Shown: positions 44,577-53,643, counted from the stretch's first letter. The stretch: DNA of 54,762 nucleotides from an uncultured Collinsella sp. (GCA_900759565.1 CAAEVV010000019.1:1-54762); one strand, 5' to 3'. Translations and numbers: made by a program. The notes: generated by a model from the letters alone, not told the origin.

Positions 44577-45584
44577 TTACTCGGCGTGAGCGTAATCAAC
44601 CTTGGCGCGGCGAGCGGTAGCCTTCTCCCAATCGCTGGTGCCCTCAAAGACATCCTGCTTGTAGGGATTGCGTCCGAGCTTCTTGGCGCGGTAGGCGATG
44701 TAGATGATCGCGGCGACGTTGGCGACCAGTGCGGCGATCGAGACCGCGGTAGCGGCGCCGGGGTCGAGCGTGGAGTGGGTCACAAAGATGGACTCCTCCT
44801 GGAAGTACGGGAACACCTGGGCAAACATGCACCAAATAGCAAGCGTAAAGGCGCGGTTCTGAATCCAGCCGCCCTTGTTCCAGATAAAGGCGGCGACGGT
44901 GGGCGCCAGCAGCAGCGCAAAGCCGCAGAACCAGGAGTGGGTGGGCAGGCAGTTGTAGGTGTAGCAGAAGTTCCAGATATCGTAGGCGATGATGTAGACC
45001 CAAGTCATGTCGGGCCACAACATGTCGGTCTGATCCTCGGAGGCGTAGACGCTCCACCAGCCGGTCATGCAGAAGATGTTGATGAGACCGGCGATGCCGT
45101 TGAACACGTTGTTCCAGCCGGCAAGCTGCGTGGCACCCTCGGAGGTGACCCAGGTGGACTGGCCCAGGACAAAGAAGTGATAGGCGCTCTCGAAGTCGGA
45201 CACGACGGCGATCATGATGTTGATGGCGACGATCACAAACGGCCATGCACGGAACCAATGCGCCTTGCCGATCTTGCCCCACTGGTACTTAATGGCAATG
45301 AAGCCCCAGCAACCGGCCAGCGCCGCGTACACCTTGGCGTAGTGGAACCAGCTGTTCTGGTACACATGGGTGGGGTTGGTGAGCGCCCACTCGGCACCCT
45401 GTGAGACGCCAATGGCGATGGCGACGCAGTAGATGGTCATGGCCAGCGGAGCCACGCCAAAGATGATTGCCGCGCCTAGCTTGGTGCGGCGGCCGACCTC
45501 GTTGAGCACGATCAGGCCGATAAAGACCATGGCCCAGCCGGCCCAGTGGATAAGGGTATCGCTACCCCAAACATCGAACAGCAT
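44577..45584 (-). CDS. DUF5692-like polytopic membrane protein
   Basis: A 335-residue protein with about nine hydrophobic helices and unusually many Trp, Tyr and Phe residues. Several cysteines sit in membrane segments (NIFCMTGWW, NFCYTYNC, SWFCGF). The charged C-terminal tail is RAKKLGRNPYKQ followed by about 25 residues. The family name is from memory and the function is unknown to me. It lies 63 bp downstream of the TetR gene on the same strand and faces the large oxidoreductase across a promoter region with twin operators, so a transporter or membrane partner of that enzyme is a reasonable guess. Confidence 0.75.
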   Translation of the reverse strand: MLFDVWGSDTLIHWAGWAMVFIGLIVLNEVGRRTKLGAAIIFGVAPLAMTIYCVAIAIGVSQGAEWALTNPTHVYQNSWFHYAKVYAALAGCWGFIAIKYQWGKIGKAHWFRAWPFVIVAINIMIAVVSDFESAYHFFVLGQSTWVTSEGATQLAGWNNVFNGIAGLINIFCMTGWWSVYASEDQTDMLWPDMTWVYIIAYDIWNFCYTYNCLPTHSWFCGFALLLAPTVAAFIWNKGGWIQNRAFTLAIWCMFAQVFPYFQEESIFVTHSTLDPGAATAVSIAALVANVAAIIYIAYRAKKLGRNPYKQDVFEGTSDWEKATARRAKVDYAHAE

Positions 45585-45647
45585 GCTGCTCTCCTTTCAC
45601 ACGCCCGCGGCCCCTCTTCTGATCGCGGGCAGTTTGGCCAAATGTCG

Positions 45648-46310
45648 TCAGTTCTGGGGCTTACGCTCCGGATACTTGGCGGTATAGCCCTCGATGTGGA
45701 GTGTCGAGGCGATGATTTCCTTGACCGTCTCGTCGGGCACATCGGGGTGCGTGCGGATATACATCAACAACCCCATGATGAGGGTGTAGAACGTCTCGTA
45801 GACATGGTCGATGCGTAACTCATGATGGGCGATAAAGTCCACCACGGTGGTGTCGCAGATATACTGCGCCACGCGCTGGACCACGTTGTGCAAAAAGCCG
45901 CCGTAGAGCGCGCCGCTGCTCGAGGTGAGCGTGCTCGGCAGCTCGTGGCCGCTGGCGACCAGACGCTTAAAGAGCGGGGCTACGGTGTCGAGCGCGCCCT
46001 CGATATCGCCGACGGTGCGGTCGGCGTTCCACTGCTCGAGTTCGGAGATAAAGCCGTCGATCGCCTCGTCCATAACAGCGGTGACGGCGGCGTCCATATC
46101 GGCAAAGTAGTGGTAGAACAGCGAGCGCGTGCAGCCGGCTCGCTTGGTCACGGCCGAGACGGATAGATGGGACACGCCCAGCTCGGAGCTTACGGTGCGC
46201 ACGGCATCGAGGATCTCGCGACGGCGTTCGTCGCCCGTCAGGCGCTTTGCCGCGCTATCGGATGCGGGAACGGCATCGACCACAGAGGTATCTGCTGTGT
46301 TGTTGCCCAT
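45648..46310 (-). CDS. TetR-family regulator
   Basis: A 220-residue regulator. The DNA-binding domain covers about 25-75 (SHLSVSAVTKRAGCTRSLFYHYFADMD). A ligand-binding C-terminal domain follows. It is transcribed divergently from the Fe-S/FAD oxidoreductase and upstream of the DUF5692 gene. Two 15-bp TTGAC-N5-GTCAA sites in the shared gap are the likely operators, so it probably regulates both directions in response to a small molecule. Confidence 0.88.
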   Translation of the reverse strand: MGNNTADTSVVDAVPASDSAAKRLTGDERRREILDAVRTVSSELGVSHLSVSAVTKRAGCTRSLFYHYFADMDAAVTAVMDEAIDGFISELEQWNADRTVGDIEGALDTVAPLFKRLVASGHELPSTLTSSSGALYGGFLHNVVQRVAQYICDTTVVDFIAHHELRIDHVYETFYTLIMGLLMYIRTHPDVPDETVKEIIASTLHIEGYTAKYPERKPQN

Positions 46311-46358
46311 GTTTTGCCGCCTTTCATCCCCTTTTGCCTGACCGTTCGCCTAACAGTC

Positions 46359-46387
46359 TTGAATATTGTTGACGGTTCGTCAATACT
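46359..46387 (+). promoter_or_regulatory. Probable promoter of the oxidoreductase gene
   Basis: TTGAAT (46359-46364), 17 bp, AATACT (46382-46387). The first TetR-type operator fills most of the spacer. Confidence 0.4.
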
Positions 46388-46406
46388 ATTTTTGACACAA
46401 TGTCAA
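46369..46406. promoter_or_regulatory. Twin TetR-type operators
   Basis: TTGACGGTTCGTCAA (46369-46383) and TTGACACAATGTCAA (46392-46406) share the half-site TTGAC-N5-GTCAA. Their centres are 23 bp apart, about two helical turns. Confidence 0.7.
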
Positions 46407-46499
46407 CAATGGCGGGTGAACGGCATGGGGGCATGCCCGGCCTGCAAAAAAAGAGGGGCGCTGCGGCCTCGTCGGGCTGCGGCAAGAGAAGGGACAACC

Positions 46500-49277
46500 A
46501 TGATTCTCAACGGACCGGGGATTAGCTACACCGAGCCCGACATCGGTTCGGAGTTCGTGCCGCCGCTGCCGGAGCATCCGCGCGAGGCCATCGTCAAGCT
46601 GTGCGAGCACTGCACCAACCGTCTGCTGCATCGCGATGAGCTGCTGGGCTACGAGTACTGGTCGTTTGCCGAGGCCGCGACTGACGAGCAGGCCGAAGTG
46701 CTCTGCAAGATGAAGATGCGCCGTCCCTATACGCTGCCCGAGATGGTCAAGCTCACCGGCATGCCCGAAGCCGATATCGAGAAGATGCTCGACGACATGA
46801 GCTACACGGGTCTGCTCGAGTACAACTGGGAAAACCCCGAGCGCGCCAAGCAGTGGGTGCTGCCCATGCTGGTGCCGGGTTCCGCCGAGTTCCTCAACAT
46901 GCGCGTGAGCCAGCTCGAGGAGCACCCGGTCTATGCCAAGTTCTTTGAGCAGGCGTCCAAGGGACCGCTGTCCAAGGCCACGCCGATGGTGCCGCCCGGA
47001 GGCGCCGGCATCGGCATGCACGTCATTCCGGTCGAGAAGGCCATCGACGCCGCGAGCACCTCGGTGCCGATCGAGCATATCGAGCATTGGCTCGACAAAT
47101 ACGATGGCAAATATGCCGCTAGCACCTGCAGCTGCCGCGCGAGCCGTCGCGTGATGGGTGAGGGCTGCGCCGACGACCCGGCCGATTGGTGCATCGCCGT
47201 GGGCGATATGGCCGACTACGTGGTTGAGACCGATCGTGGCCATTACGTGACCCGCGACGAGGTTTACGACATCCTGCGCCAGGCCGAGGACAACGGCTTT
47301 GTGCACCAGATCACCAATATCGACGGCGAGAACAAGATCTTCGCCATCTGCAACTGCAACGTCAACGTGTGCTACGCCCTGCGCACCTCGCAGCTGTTCA
47401 ACACGCCCAACCTGTCGCGCTCGGCCTATGTTGCCAAGGTCGAGAAGGACAAGTGCGTGGCCTGCGGTCGCTGCGTTGAGGTGTGTCCGGCCGGCGCCGC
47501 CAAACTGGGCCAGAAGCTCTGCAGCAAAAAGGCCGGCGGCCGCGTGCCCGAGTATCCGCGCCAGGAGCTGCCCGATGCCACCAAGTGGGACCACACCAAG
47601 TGGTCGCCCAACTACCGCAACGACAACCGCATCGAGACGCATGAGTCCGGCACCGCTCCCTGCAAGACGGCCTGCCCAGCGCACGTTGCCGTTCAGGGCT
47701 ATTTGAAGCTCGCGGCTCAGGGTCGCTATGACGAGGCCCTAGCACTCATTAAGCGCGAGAACCCGCTGCCCGCTATCTGCGGCCGTGTGTGCAACCGCCG
47801 CTGTGAGGATGCCTGCACCCGTGGCCGTGTGGACGCCGCCGTGGCTATCGACGAGGTCAAGAAGTTCATCGCCCAGCGCGATCTGGATGCCGCGACCCGC
47901 TACGTCCCGCCCGTGGTTACGCCGACGCGCGCTGGCGGCTTTGATCAGAAGATCGCCATCATCGGTGCCGGTCCGGCCGGCCTGTCCTGCGCCTTCTATC
48001 TGGCCGAGAAGGGCTACAAGCCCGTCGTGTTCGAGAAGAACGAGCGCCCGGGCGGCATGCTTACCTACGGTATTCCCAGCTTTAAGCTGCAGAAGGATGT
48101 TATTGAGGCCGAGGTCGAGGTCATTCGCCTGATGGGTGCCGAGTTCCGCTATGGCGTGGAAGTCGGTCGCGACGTGACGCTCGACGAGCTGCGCGCGCAG
48201 GGCTTTAAGGCCTTCTACGTTGCCATTGGCTGCCAGGGCGGCCGCCTTGCCGGCATTCCGGGCGAGGATGCCGAGGACGTGACCGTGGCCGTCGACTTCC
48301 TTCGCGAGGTTAACAGCGGCAAGATCGACGCGCTGCCCGGCCGCACCATTGTGGTGGGCGGCGGCAACGTGGCCATCGACGTTGCCCGCAACGCCTGCCG
48401 TCTGGGCTCTGAGCACGTTGAGATGTTCTGCCTGGAGAGCGAGGCCCAGATGCCCGCCAGCGAGGAGGAGCGTCGCGAGGCCGTTGAGGACGGTGCTCAC
48501 ATCAGCTGCGGCTGGGGCCCCAAGGAGATTCACCTGGACGAGGCCGGTCGTGTGTGCGGTATCACCTTCAAGCGCTGCACGCGTGTCTTTGACGACGAGG
48601 GCCGTTTTGCGCCCGAGTACGACGAGAACGATCTGCGCCGTGTCGATGCCGACCGTGTCGTCATGTCGATTGGCCAGTCCATTGTGTGGGGCGACCTGCT
48701 GGCTGGCTCCAAGGTGGAGCTCGGCCGCGGCCAGGGTGCCCTTGCCGACCCCCAGACCTATCAGACCGCTGAGCCCGACATCTTTGTGGGCGGCGATGTC
48801 TATACCGGTCCGAGCTTTGCCATCGATGCCATCGCCGCCGGTCACGAGGCCGCGGTGTCCATCCATCGCTTTGTGCAGCCGGGCTCCACGCTCACCATCG
48901 GCCGCAACCAGCGCCGCTACACCGCGCTCGACCGCGACGACGTTGTGCTCGAGAGCTACGACAACGCGAGCCGCGAGGTTGCCCACGTGGACCGCGAACG
49001 CGAGAAGGCTGCGCCGTTTAGCGAGTATGTTGAGACCTTTACCGAGGAGCAGGTGCGCGCCGAGACCGCCCGCTGCCTGGGCTGCGGCGCCTCGATCGTC
49101 GACCCCAACAAGTGCATCGGCTGCGGCCTGTGCACCACCAAGTGCGCGTTTGACGCCATCCATCTGGATCGCGACCGCCCCGAGTGCTCCACGATGGTCA
49201 AATACGAGCAAAAGCTCCCAAGTCTGGGCAAGTATGCTTTGAAGCGCGCCATCAAGATTAAGTTCGGTCGCAAGTAA
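46500..49277 (+). CDS. Fe-S/FAD oxidoreductase, GltD-like with extra cluster domains
   Basis: A 925-residue multidomain protein. The N-terminal 300 residues carry uncommon cysteine motifs (CEHCTNRLL near 33, STCSCRASRR near 200, CNCNVNVC near 285). A ferredoxin-like CVACGRCVEVC is near 317. A GltD-type linker (ACPAHVAVQGY, CGRVCNRRCEDAC) spans about 380-460. FAD (GAGPAGLSCAFYLAEKGY near 490) and NAD(P) (VGGGNVAIDVARNACRLG near 617) folds follow. A terminal CIGCGLCTTKC is near 875. It probably passes electrons between NAD(P)H and a ferredoxin or unknown acceptor. The ATG follows AGAAGGGAC. TetR operators precede it, and hypA follows after 32 bp. Confidence 0.88.
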   Translation: MILNGPGISYTEPDIGSEFVPPLPEHPREAIVKLCEHCTNRLLHRDELLGYEYWSFAEAATDEQAEVLCKMKMRRPYTLPEMVKLTGMPEADIEKMLDDMSYTGLLEYNWENPERAKQWVLPMLVPGSAEFLNMRVSQLEEHPVYAKFFEQASKGPLSKATPMVPPGGAGIGMHVIPVEKAIDAASTSVPIEHIEHWLDKYDGKYAASTCSCRASRRVMGEGCADDPADWCIAVGDMADYVVETDRGHYVTRDEVYDILRQAEDNGFVHQITNIDGENKIFAICNCNVNVCYALRTSQLFNTPNLSRSAYVAKVEKDKCVACGRCVEVCPAGAAKLGQKLCSKKAGGRVPEYPRQELPDATKWDHTKWSPNYRNDNRIETHESGTAPCKTACPAHVAVQGYLKLAAQGRYDEALALIKRENPLPAICGRVCNRRCEDACTRGRVDAAVAIDEVKKFIAQRDLDAATRYVPPVVTPTRAGGFDQKIAIIGAGPAGLSCAFYLAEKGYKPVVFEKNERPGGMLTYGIPSFKLQKDVIEAEVEVIRLMGAEFRYGVEVGRDVTLDELRAQGFKAFYVAIGCQGGRLAGIPGEDAEDVTVAVDFLREVNSGKIDALPGRTIVVGGGNVAIDVARNACRLGSEHVEMFCLESEAQMPASEEERREAVEDGAHISCGWGPKEIHLDEAGRVCGITFKRCTRVFDDEGRFAPEYDENDLRRVDADRVVMSIGQSIVWGDLLAGSKVELGRGQGALADPQTYQTAEPDIFVGGDVYTGPSFAIDAIAAGHEAAVSIHRFVQPGSTLTIGRNQRRYTALDRDDVVLESYDNASREVAHVDREREKAAPFSEYVETFTEEQVRAETARCLGCGASIVDPNKCIGCGLCTTKCAFDAIHLDRDRPECSTMVKYEQKLPSLGKYALKRAIKIKFGRK

Positions 49278-49309
49278 GTAGTCATAACGGGAACGGCGGA
49301 AGGAAATAA

Positions 49310-49738
49310 ATGCACGAGCTCGGAATCGTCTATCACATCATTCGTGATGTTGAGAATGTGGCGCGCGCCAATGGCGTGAGTCGCGTTTCGAGCGTCACGC
49401 TGCTGCTGGGCGAAGTCTCGGGCGTCGTTCCCGATTTGCTGCTCGACGCCTGGCGCTGGGCGGCAGATAAAAAGTCCATTACCGAGGGTGCGGAACTTCT
49501 TGTGGAGCCTGTCGAGGCCGTGACGCATTGCGAGGCGTGCGGCCGCGACTATGCGACCGTCGAGCACGGCAAGACCTGCCCTCAGTGCGGCAGCGGCGAA
49601 ACATACCTGCTGCAGGGCCAGGAGGTCATGATCAAGCAGATCGAGACCCCCGACGAGGACCCGGCAGGCGCTGCCCCCGATGGCCCTTCCGACGCTCCCG
49701 ACGCCGTCGACGCCGCCAACCCCCTCCGCATCGTCTAG
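49310..49738 (+). CDS. hypA: Nickel metallochaperone HypA
   Basis: A 142-residue protein starting MHELGIV, whose His2 binds nickel. The zinc site is formed by two cysteine pairs CEAC and CPQC near residues 73-97. An acidic Asp/Ala/Pro-rich tail of about 30 residues is longer than usual. HypA delivers nickel to [NiFe] hydrogenase, usually with HypB. It lies 32 bp after the oxidoreductase, away from the hypCDEF cluster at 15-20 kb. Confidence 0.93.
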   Translation: MHELGIVYHIIRDVENVARANGVSRVSSVTLLLGEVSGVVPDLLLDAWRWAADKKSITEGAELLVEPVEAVTHCEACGRDYATVEHGKTCPQCGSGETYLLQGQEVMIKQIETPDEDPAGAAPDGPSDAPDAVDAANPLRIV

Positions 49739-49742
49739 TCCT

Positions 49743-49798
49743 TAGTCGTTGGGGACGTTCTTACATGACTAGTCAAACAAGAACGTTCCCAACGACTA
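49743..49798. repeat. TAGTCGTTGGGGACGTTCTT hairpin repeat after hypA
   Basis: Arms of 20 bp, TAGTCGTTGGGGACGTTCTT and a near-perfect complement, begin 5 bp after the hypA stop. It matches the last module of the composite 3' elements and probably ends the transcript. Confidence 0.75.
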
Positions 49799-49828
49799 CT
49801 TGCGCTAGAACATAAGTCACGAAAATAG

Positions 49829-49937
49829 TCAAGCCATGTCTGTTTAAACAAAATAGCAGCAGTACAAGTACATTCGCACTTGCTTAAAATCATTATTAAT
49901 GAACAGCCTGCTTGTATCTGTAAAGTACATGGCTTGA
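49829..49937. other. AT-rich segment closed by 11-bp arms, possible structured RNA
   Basis: TCAAGCCATGT (49829-49839) pairs with ACATGGCTTGA (49927-49937). Inside lie smaller stems CAAGT / ACTTG and TCATT / AATGA. The 318-bp gap to manX has no gene; a TATAAT lies at 50041 and TATACT at 50064, both without a clear -35. Confidence 0.3.
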
Positions 49938-50116
49938 TGAGCAACGCTTTGGCGGGTAATGAGTCGAAAAGCAGCAACGTAACCAATTTGTAACAAACTT
50001 AGACGTTTAAACAAATAATCCAACCTTTTGCGAATTTAGCTATAATTCCACAATCCAAACAGGTATACTCCTTTCATGTCGTGTAGGAAATACGTAGACA
50101 AAAAGGAGGTTATGTG

Positions 50117-51106
50117 ATGGTAAGTATTGTTCTTGCTAGCCACGGGGACTTGGCAGCTGGAATCAAGCAGACGGGCTCGATGGTCTTTGGCGATCAGCCG
50201 TCTGTTGCCGTGGTCTCGCTCGAGCCGAGCATGGGCCCCGACGATTTCCGTGCCAAGGTCGAGGAAGCAGTCGCTTCCTTCGAGGACCAGGAGCAGGTGC
50301 TCTTCCTCGTTGATCTGTGGGGCGGCACGCCGTTCAACCAGATCAGCGGGCTCATCGAGGGCCACGATTCCTGGGCTATCGTCACCGGTGTCAACCTGCC
50401 TATGCTCATCGAGGCATATTCGCAGCGCTTTGACGCAAAGAACACTGCACATGCGATCGCAAAACATCTCGTGACTGAGGCTAAGGCTGGCGTGCGCGTC
50501 AAGCCCGAGTCTCTGGAGCCCGAGGAGAAGAAGCCGGCTGCGGCCGCCGCTGCTCCTGCAGGCGCCATTCCTCCGGGAACGGTCATCGGCGACGGGCACA
50601 TCAAGATTGCCCACGTCCGTATCGACACCCGTCTGCTTCATGGTCAGGTGGCCACCACGTGGACCAAGCAGATCAACCCCAACCGCATCATCGTGGTTTC
50701 CGACGGCGTTGCTCACGACGAGCTCCGTAAGACCATGATCGAGCAGGCTGCCCCTCCGGGAGTCCATGCCAACGTCGTGCCCATCAAGAAGATGGCCGAG
50801 GTCGTCAAGGACACGCGCTTTGGTGACACCAAGGCCATGCTGCTCTTTGAGAACCCGCAGGATCTGCTCAAGGCCATCGAGGCCGGCGTCGACATCAAGG
50901 AAGTCAACATCGGTTCCATGGCTCACTCCAAGGGCAAGGTCGTCGTCACCAACGCCGTCGCTATGGGCGATGACGACGTCAAGACTCTCGAGGCCCTTAA
51001 GGCCAAGGGCGTCAAGTTCGAGGTCCGCAAGGTTCCTTCGGATTCCTCCGAGGATCTCGACGCCATGTTGAAGAAAGCTAAGGCCGAACTGGCCGCTCAA
51101 GCATAG
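50117..51106 (+). CDS. manX: PTS mannose-family IIAB subunit
   Basis: A 329-residue cytoplasmic protein. The IIA domain covers about 1-130 with the active histidine in LASHGDLAAGI (residue 9). A short Pro/Ala linker follows, and the IIB domain at about 160-325 has IDTRLLHGQV with its active histidine. It takes phosphate from HPr and passes it to the incoming hexose through manY and manZ. The ATG follows AAAAGGAGG. It is the first gene of a four-gene set. Confidence 0.95.
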   Translation: MVSIVLASHGDLAAGIKQTGSMVFGDQPSVAVVSLEPSMGPDDFRAKVEEAVASFEDQEQVLFLVDLWGGTPFNQISGLIEGHDSWAIVTGVNLPMLIEAYSQRFDAKNTAHAIAKHLVTEAKAGVRVKPESLEPEEKKPAAAAAAPAGAIPPGTVIGDGHIKIAHVRIDTRLLHGQVATTWTKQINPNRIIVVSDGVAHDELRKTMIEQAAPPGVHANVVPIKKMAEVVKDTRFGDTKAMLLFENPQDLLKAIEAGVDIKEVNIGSMAHSKGKVVVTNAVAMGDDDVKTLEALKAKGVKFEVRKVPSDSSEDLDAMLKKAKAELAAQA

Positions 51107-51124
51107 TAAAGGAGGGTCCGATAC

Positions 51125-51943
51125 ATGTCTGCAATCACTATTCTGCTTGTTGCGATTGTCGCGTTGCTTGCCGGTATGGAAGGCATTCTGGATGAGTTCC
51201 AGTTCCATCAGCCGCTCGTGGCATGCACGCTTATCGGTCTCGTAACCGGTCACCTTCAGGAGGGCATCCTCCTGGGCGGTTCGCTCCAGATGATGGCCCT
51301 TGGCTGGGCTAACGTCGGCGCCGCTGTCGCGCCTGACGCCGCTCTGGCCTCGGTCGCTTCTTCGATCATCATGGTGCTCGCCCTCAACGGTGGCGCCACC
51401 GATTCGGCCAAGGCCGTTACCACCGCTATCGCCGTCGCCGTCCCGCTGTCGGTCGCTGGTCTGTTCCTGACCATGATCTGCCGTACCATTGCTACCGCTA
51501 TCGCTCACGCCATGGACGGTTGCGCCGAGAAGGGCGACTTCTCCGGCATCGAGCGCTGGCAGTATGCTGCCATCCTCATGCAGGGCCTTCGTATCGCCAT
51601 CCCGGCAGTGCTTCTGTGCGTCATCCCGGCCGAGGCCGTTACCAACGCGCTTAACGCTATGCCCGACTGGCTGTCCGGCGGCATGGCTGTCGGCGGCGGC
51701 ATGGTCGCTTCCGTCGGTTACGCCATGGTCATCAACATGATGGCCACCAAGGAGACCTGGCCGTTCTTCGTCCTCGGCTTTGTCCTTGCTGCCATCCCTC
51801 AGCTCACGCTGATCGCCCTTGGTCTCATCGGCATCTCCCTTGCCCTTATCTACCTTGGCCTTAAGGATCTGGCCAAGCAGGGTGGCGGCATGGGCGGTGG
51901 CTCCGGCGACCCGCTCGGCGACATTCTGAACGATTACGAGTAG
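51125..51943 (+). CDS. manY: PTS mannose-family IIC subunit
   Basis: A 272-residue membrane protein with many helices, beginning MSAITILLVAIVALLAGMEG. GSLQMMALGWANVGAAVAPD near residue 60 is a family signature. With the IID subunit it forms the sugar channel. AAAGGAGGG precedes the ATG; 18 bp separate it from manX and 16 bp from manZ. Confidence 0.95.
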   Translation: MSAITILLVAIVALLAGMEGILDEFQFHQPLVACTLIGLVTGHLQEGILLGGSLQMMALGWANVGAAVAPDAALASVASSIIMVLALNGGATDSAKAVTTAIAVAVPLSVAGLFLTMICRTIATAIAHAMDGCAEKGDFSGIERWQYAAILMQGLRIAIPAVLLCVIPAEAVTNALNAMPDWLSGGMAVGGGMVASVGYAMVINMMATKETWPFFVLGFVLAAIPQLTLIALGLIGISLALIYLGLKDLAKQGGGMGGGSGDPLGDILNDYE

Positions 51944-51959
51944 GAGGGGAGTGATACAT

Positions 51960-52880
51960 ATGGCAGAGAACAAGATTCAGCTCACCAAGGCTGACCGCAA
52001 GAAGGTTTGCTTCCGTCATCAGTTCCTTCAGGGCTCGTGGAACTACGAGCGTATGCAGAACGGCGGCTGGTGCTTCGCAATGATCCCTGCGATCAAGAAG
52101 CTCTACACCAGCAAGGATGACCAGATTGCCGCTCTTAAGCGCCACCTGGAGTTCTATAACACCCACCCCTATGTTTCCGCCCCCGTCATTGGCGTTACCC
52201 TCGCCCTCGAGGAGGAGCGCGCCAACGGTGCTCCGATTGATGACGTCGCCATCCAGGGCGTCAAGGTCGGTATGATGGGCCCGCTCGCCGGCGTCGGTGA
52301 CCCCGTCTTCTGGTTCACCCTTCGCCCGATTCTGGGCGCTCTGGGCGCTTCCCTGGCCATGTCCGGCAGCATCGTCGGTCCGCTGCTGTTCTTCTTCGCG
52401 TGGAACATCATCCGTTACGCTTTCCTGTGGTACACGCAGGAGTTTGGCTACAAGGTCGGCTCCTCCATCGCCAAGGACCTCTCCGGTGGTCTGATGGGCA
52501 AGGTCACCGAGGGCGCTTCCATCCTGGGTATGTTCATCATCGGCGCCCTGGTCGAGCGCTGGGTGTCCATTTCCTTCACCCCGATCGTCTCCACGGTCAA
52601 GCAGTCTGCTGGCGCCTTTATCGACTGGGCTAGCCTGCCCTCCGGTTCCGAGGGTATCAAGGAAGCGCTGACGATGTACAACTCCGTCGGTGCTACCGCC
52701 CTTGATCAGATGAAGGTCACCACGCTTCAGGCCAACCTCGATCAGCTCATCCCCGGCCTTGCCGCCGTGTGCCTGACCCTGCTGGTCTGCAAGCTCCTCA
52801 AGAAGAAGGTCAGCCCGATCGTCATCATCTTGGCTCTCTTCGCCGTCGGCATCATCGGTCGCTTCTGCGGCTTCATGTAA
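51960..52880 (+). CDS. manZ: PTS mannose-family IID subunit
   Basis: A 306-residue protein. The family signature RHQFLQGSWNYERMQNGG is near residue 18 and GVKVGMMGPLAGVGDPVFW near 105. It forms the membrane complex with manY. The ATG at 51960 follows AGGAGGGG; a GTG at 51951 is an alternative. A hairpin at 52937 separates it from the DUF956 gene. Confidence 0.95.
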   Translation: MAENKIQLTKADRKKVCFRHQFLQGSWNYERMQNGGWCFAMIPAIKKLYTSKDDQIAALKRHLEFYNTHPYVSAPVIGVTLALEEERANGAPIDDVAIQGVKVGMMGPLAGVGDPVFWFTLRPILGALGASLAMSGSIVGPLLFFFAWNIIRYAFLWYTQEFGYKVGSSIAKDLSGGLMGKVTEGASILGMFIIGALVERWVSISFTPIVSTVKQSAGAFIDWASLPSGSEGIKEALTMYNSVGATALDQMKVTTLQANLDQLIPGLAAVCLTLLVCKLLKKKVSPIVIILALFAVGIIGRFCGFM

Positions 52881-52936
52881 GCACGCTTCGGCTTAAGACC
52901 GAGAGTTGCTAGGTAAGGGCTTTTGAGCCATTGAAA

Positions 52937-52984
52937 CGGACCGCACCCGGTGGGTACACTGGATGCGGTCCGATTGTTTTTATT
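52937..52984 (+). terminator. Hairpin with T-run between manZ and the DUF956 gene
   Basis: Stem CGGACCGCA / TGCGGTCCG followed by ATTGTTTTTATT, 56 bp after the manZ stop. It should lower DUF956 expression relative to manXYZ. Confidence 0.75.
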
Positions 52985-53000
52985 GGAGGGCGAGGCGCGT

Positions 53001-53399
53001 ATGGCGCAATCTCAGAACAGCACGGTCGATCTGGCAACGCCGGCAACCTGCCTGATGGGGCTTACCAGCCACGGTAACGTGATGGTGGGCAATAAGGCGT
53101 TTGAGTACTATAACGAGCGCAATCCCGAGGATTATATTCAAATCCCGTGGGACGAGGTCGACTATATTGCCGCCGAGGTTTTGCGCGGCACCAAGAAGAT
53201 TACGCGTTTTGCCATCTTCACCAAGGACAACGGTCACTTTACGTTTTCGACGCGCGACGACAAAGAGACGCTTCGCGCGGTCCGCAAGTACGTCGACGAG
53301 GATAAGCTCGTGCGTTCGCCCGACTTTATCGATGTGACGGCCAAGGGCGCCAAGAGCATCCCCTCCGTCATCAAAAACCTCTTCCACAAAGGTAACTAG
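53001..53399 (+). CDS. manO: DUF956 family protein (ManO-type), mannose PTS accessory
   Basis: A 132-residue soluble protein of the DUF956 family, which follows man PTS operons in many Firmicutes and Coriobacteriia and is thought to modulate the permease. Signature segments are TCLMGLTSHGNVMVGNKAFEYY near residue 15 and IPWDEVDYIAAEV near 50. The ATG at 53001 follows GGAGGGCGAGG. A terminator-like hairpin precedes it. Confidence 0.85.
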   Translation: MAQSQNSTVDLATPATCLMGLTSHGNVMVGNKAFEYYNERNPEDYIQIPWDEVDYIAAEVLRGTKKITRFAIFTKDNGHFTFSTRDDKETLRAVRKYVDEDKLVRSPDFIDVTAKGAKSIPSVIKNLFHKGN

Positions 53400-53422
53400 T
53401 CATTAAAGAGCGCCCCCCAAAG

Positions 53423-53623
53423 TGGGACGCAGTTTCCCATGGGGCTCGATTGGGAAAGTGCATCCCAGTTCGAGCGCCGATTCCGGGATGTAGTTTCCGG
53501 AACGGGGTCGTTTGGGAAACCGTGTCCCGTTTCGAGCCGAAATTCTGGGACACAGTTTCCAGCGAGGTCCCATTGGGAAAGTTTGACCCAGAATTTGCCT
53601 GGATAGTGGGACACACTTTCCGG
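53423..53623. repeat. Array of TGGGACGCAGTTTCCC hairpins
   Basis: Three hairpins at 53423-53467, 53484-53529 and 53545-53591 with arms such as TGGGACGCAGTTTCCC, plus a half unit at 53605. It is related to the array at 28799. It fills the gap between DUF956 and tRNA-Arg. Confidence 0.75.
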
Positions 53624-53630
53624 AGGGCTG

Positions 53631-53643
53631 TTCCACCGCAACT
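53631..53643. repeat. Half copy of the AGTTGCGGTG family
   Basis: TTCCACCGCAACT equals one end of the 67-bp hairpins; the other arm is missing. Confidence 0.5.
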
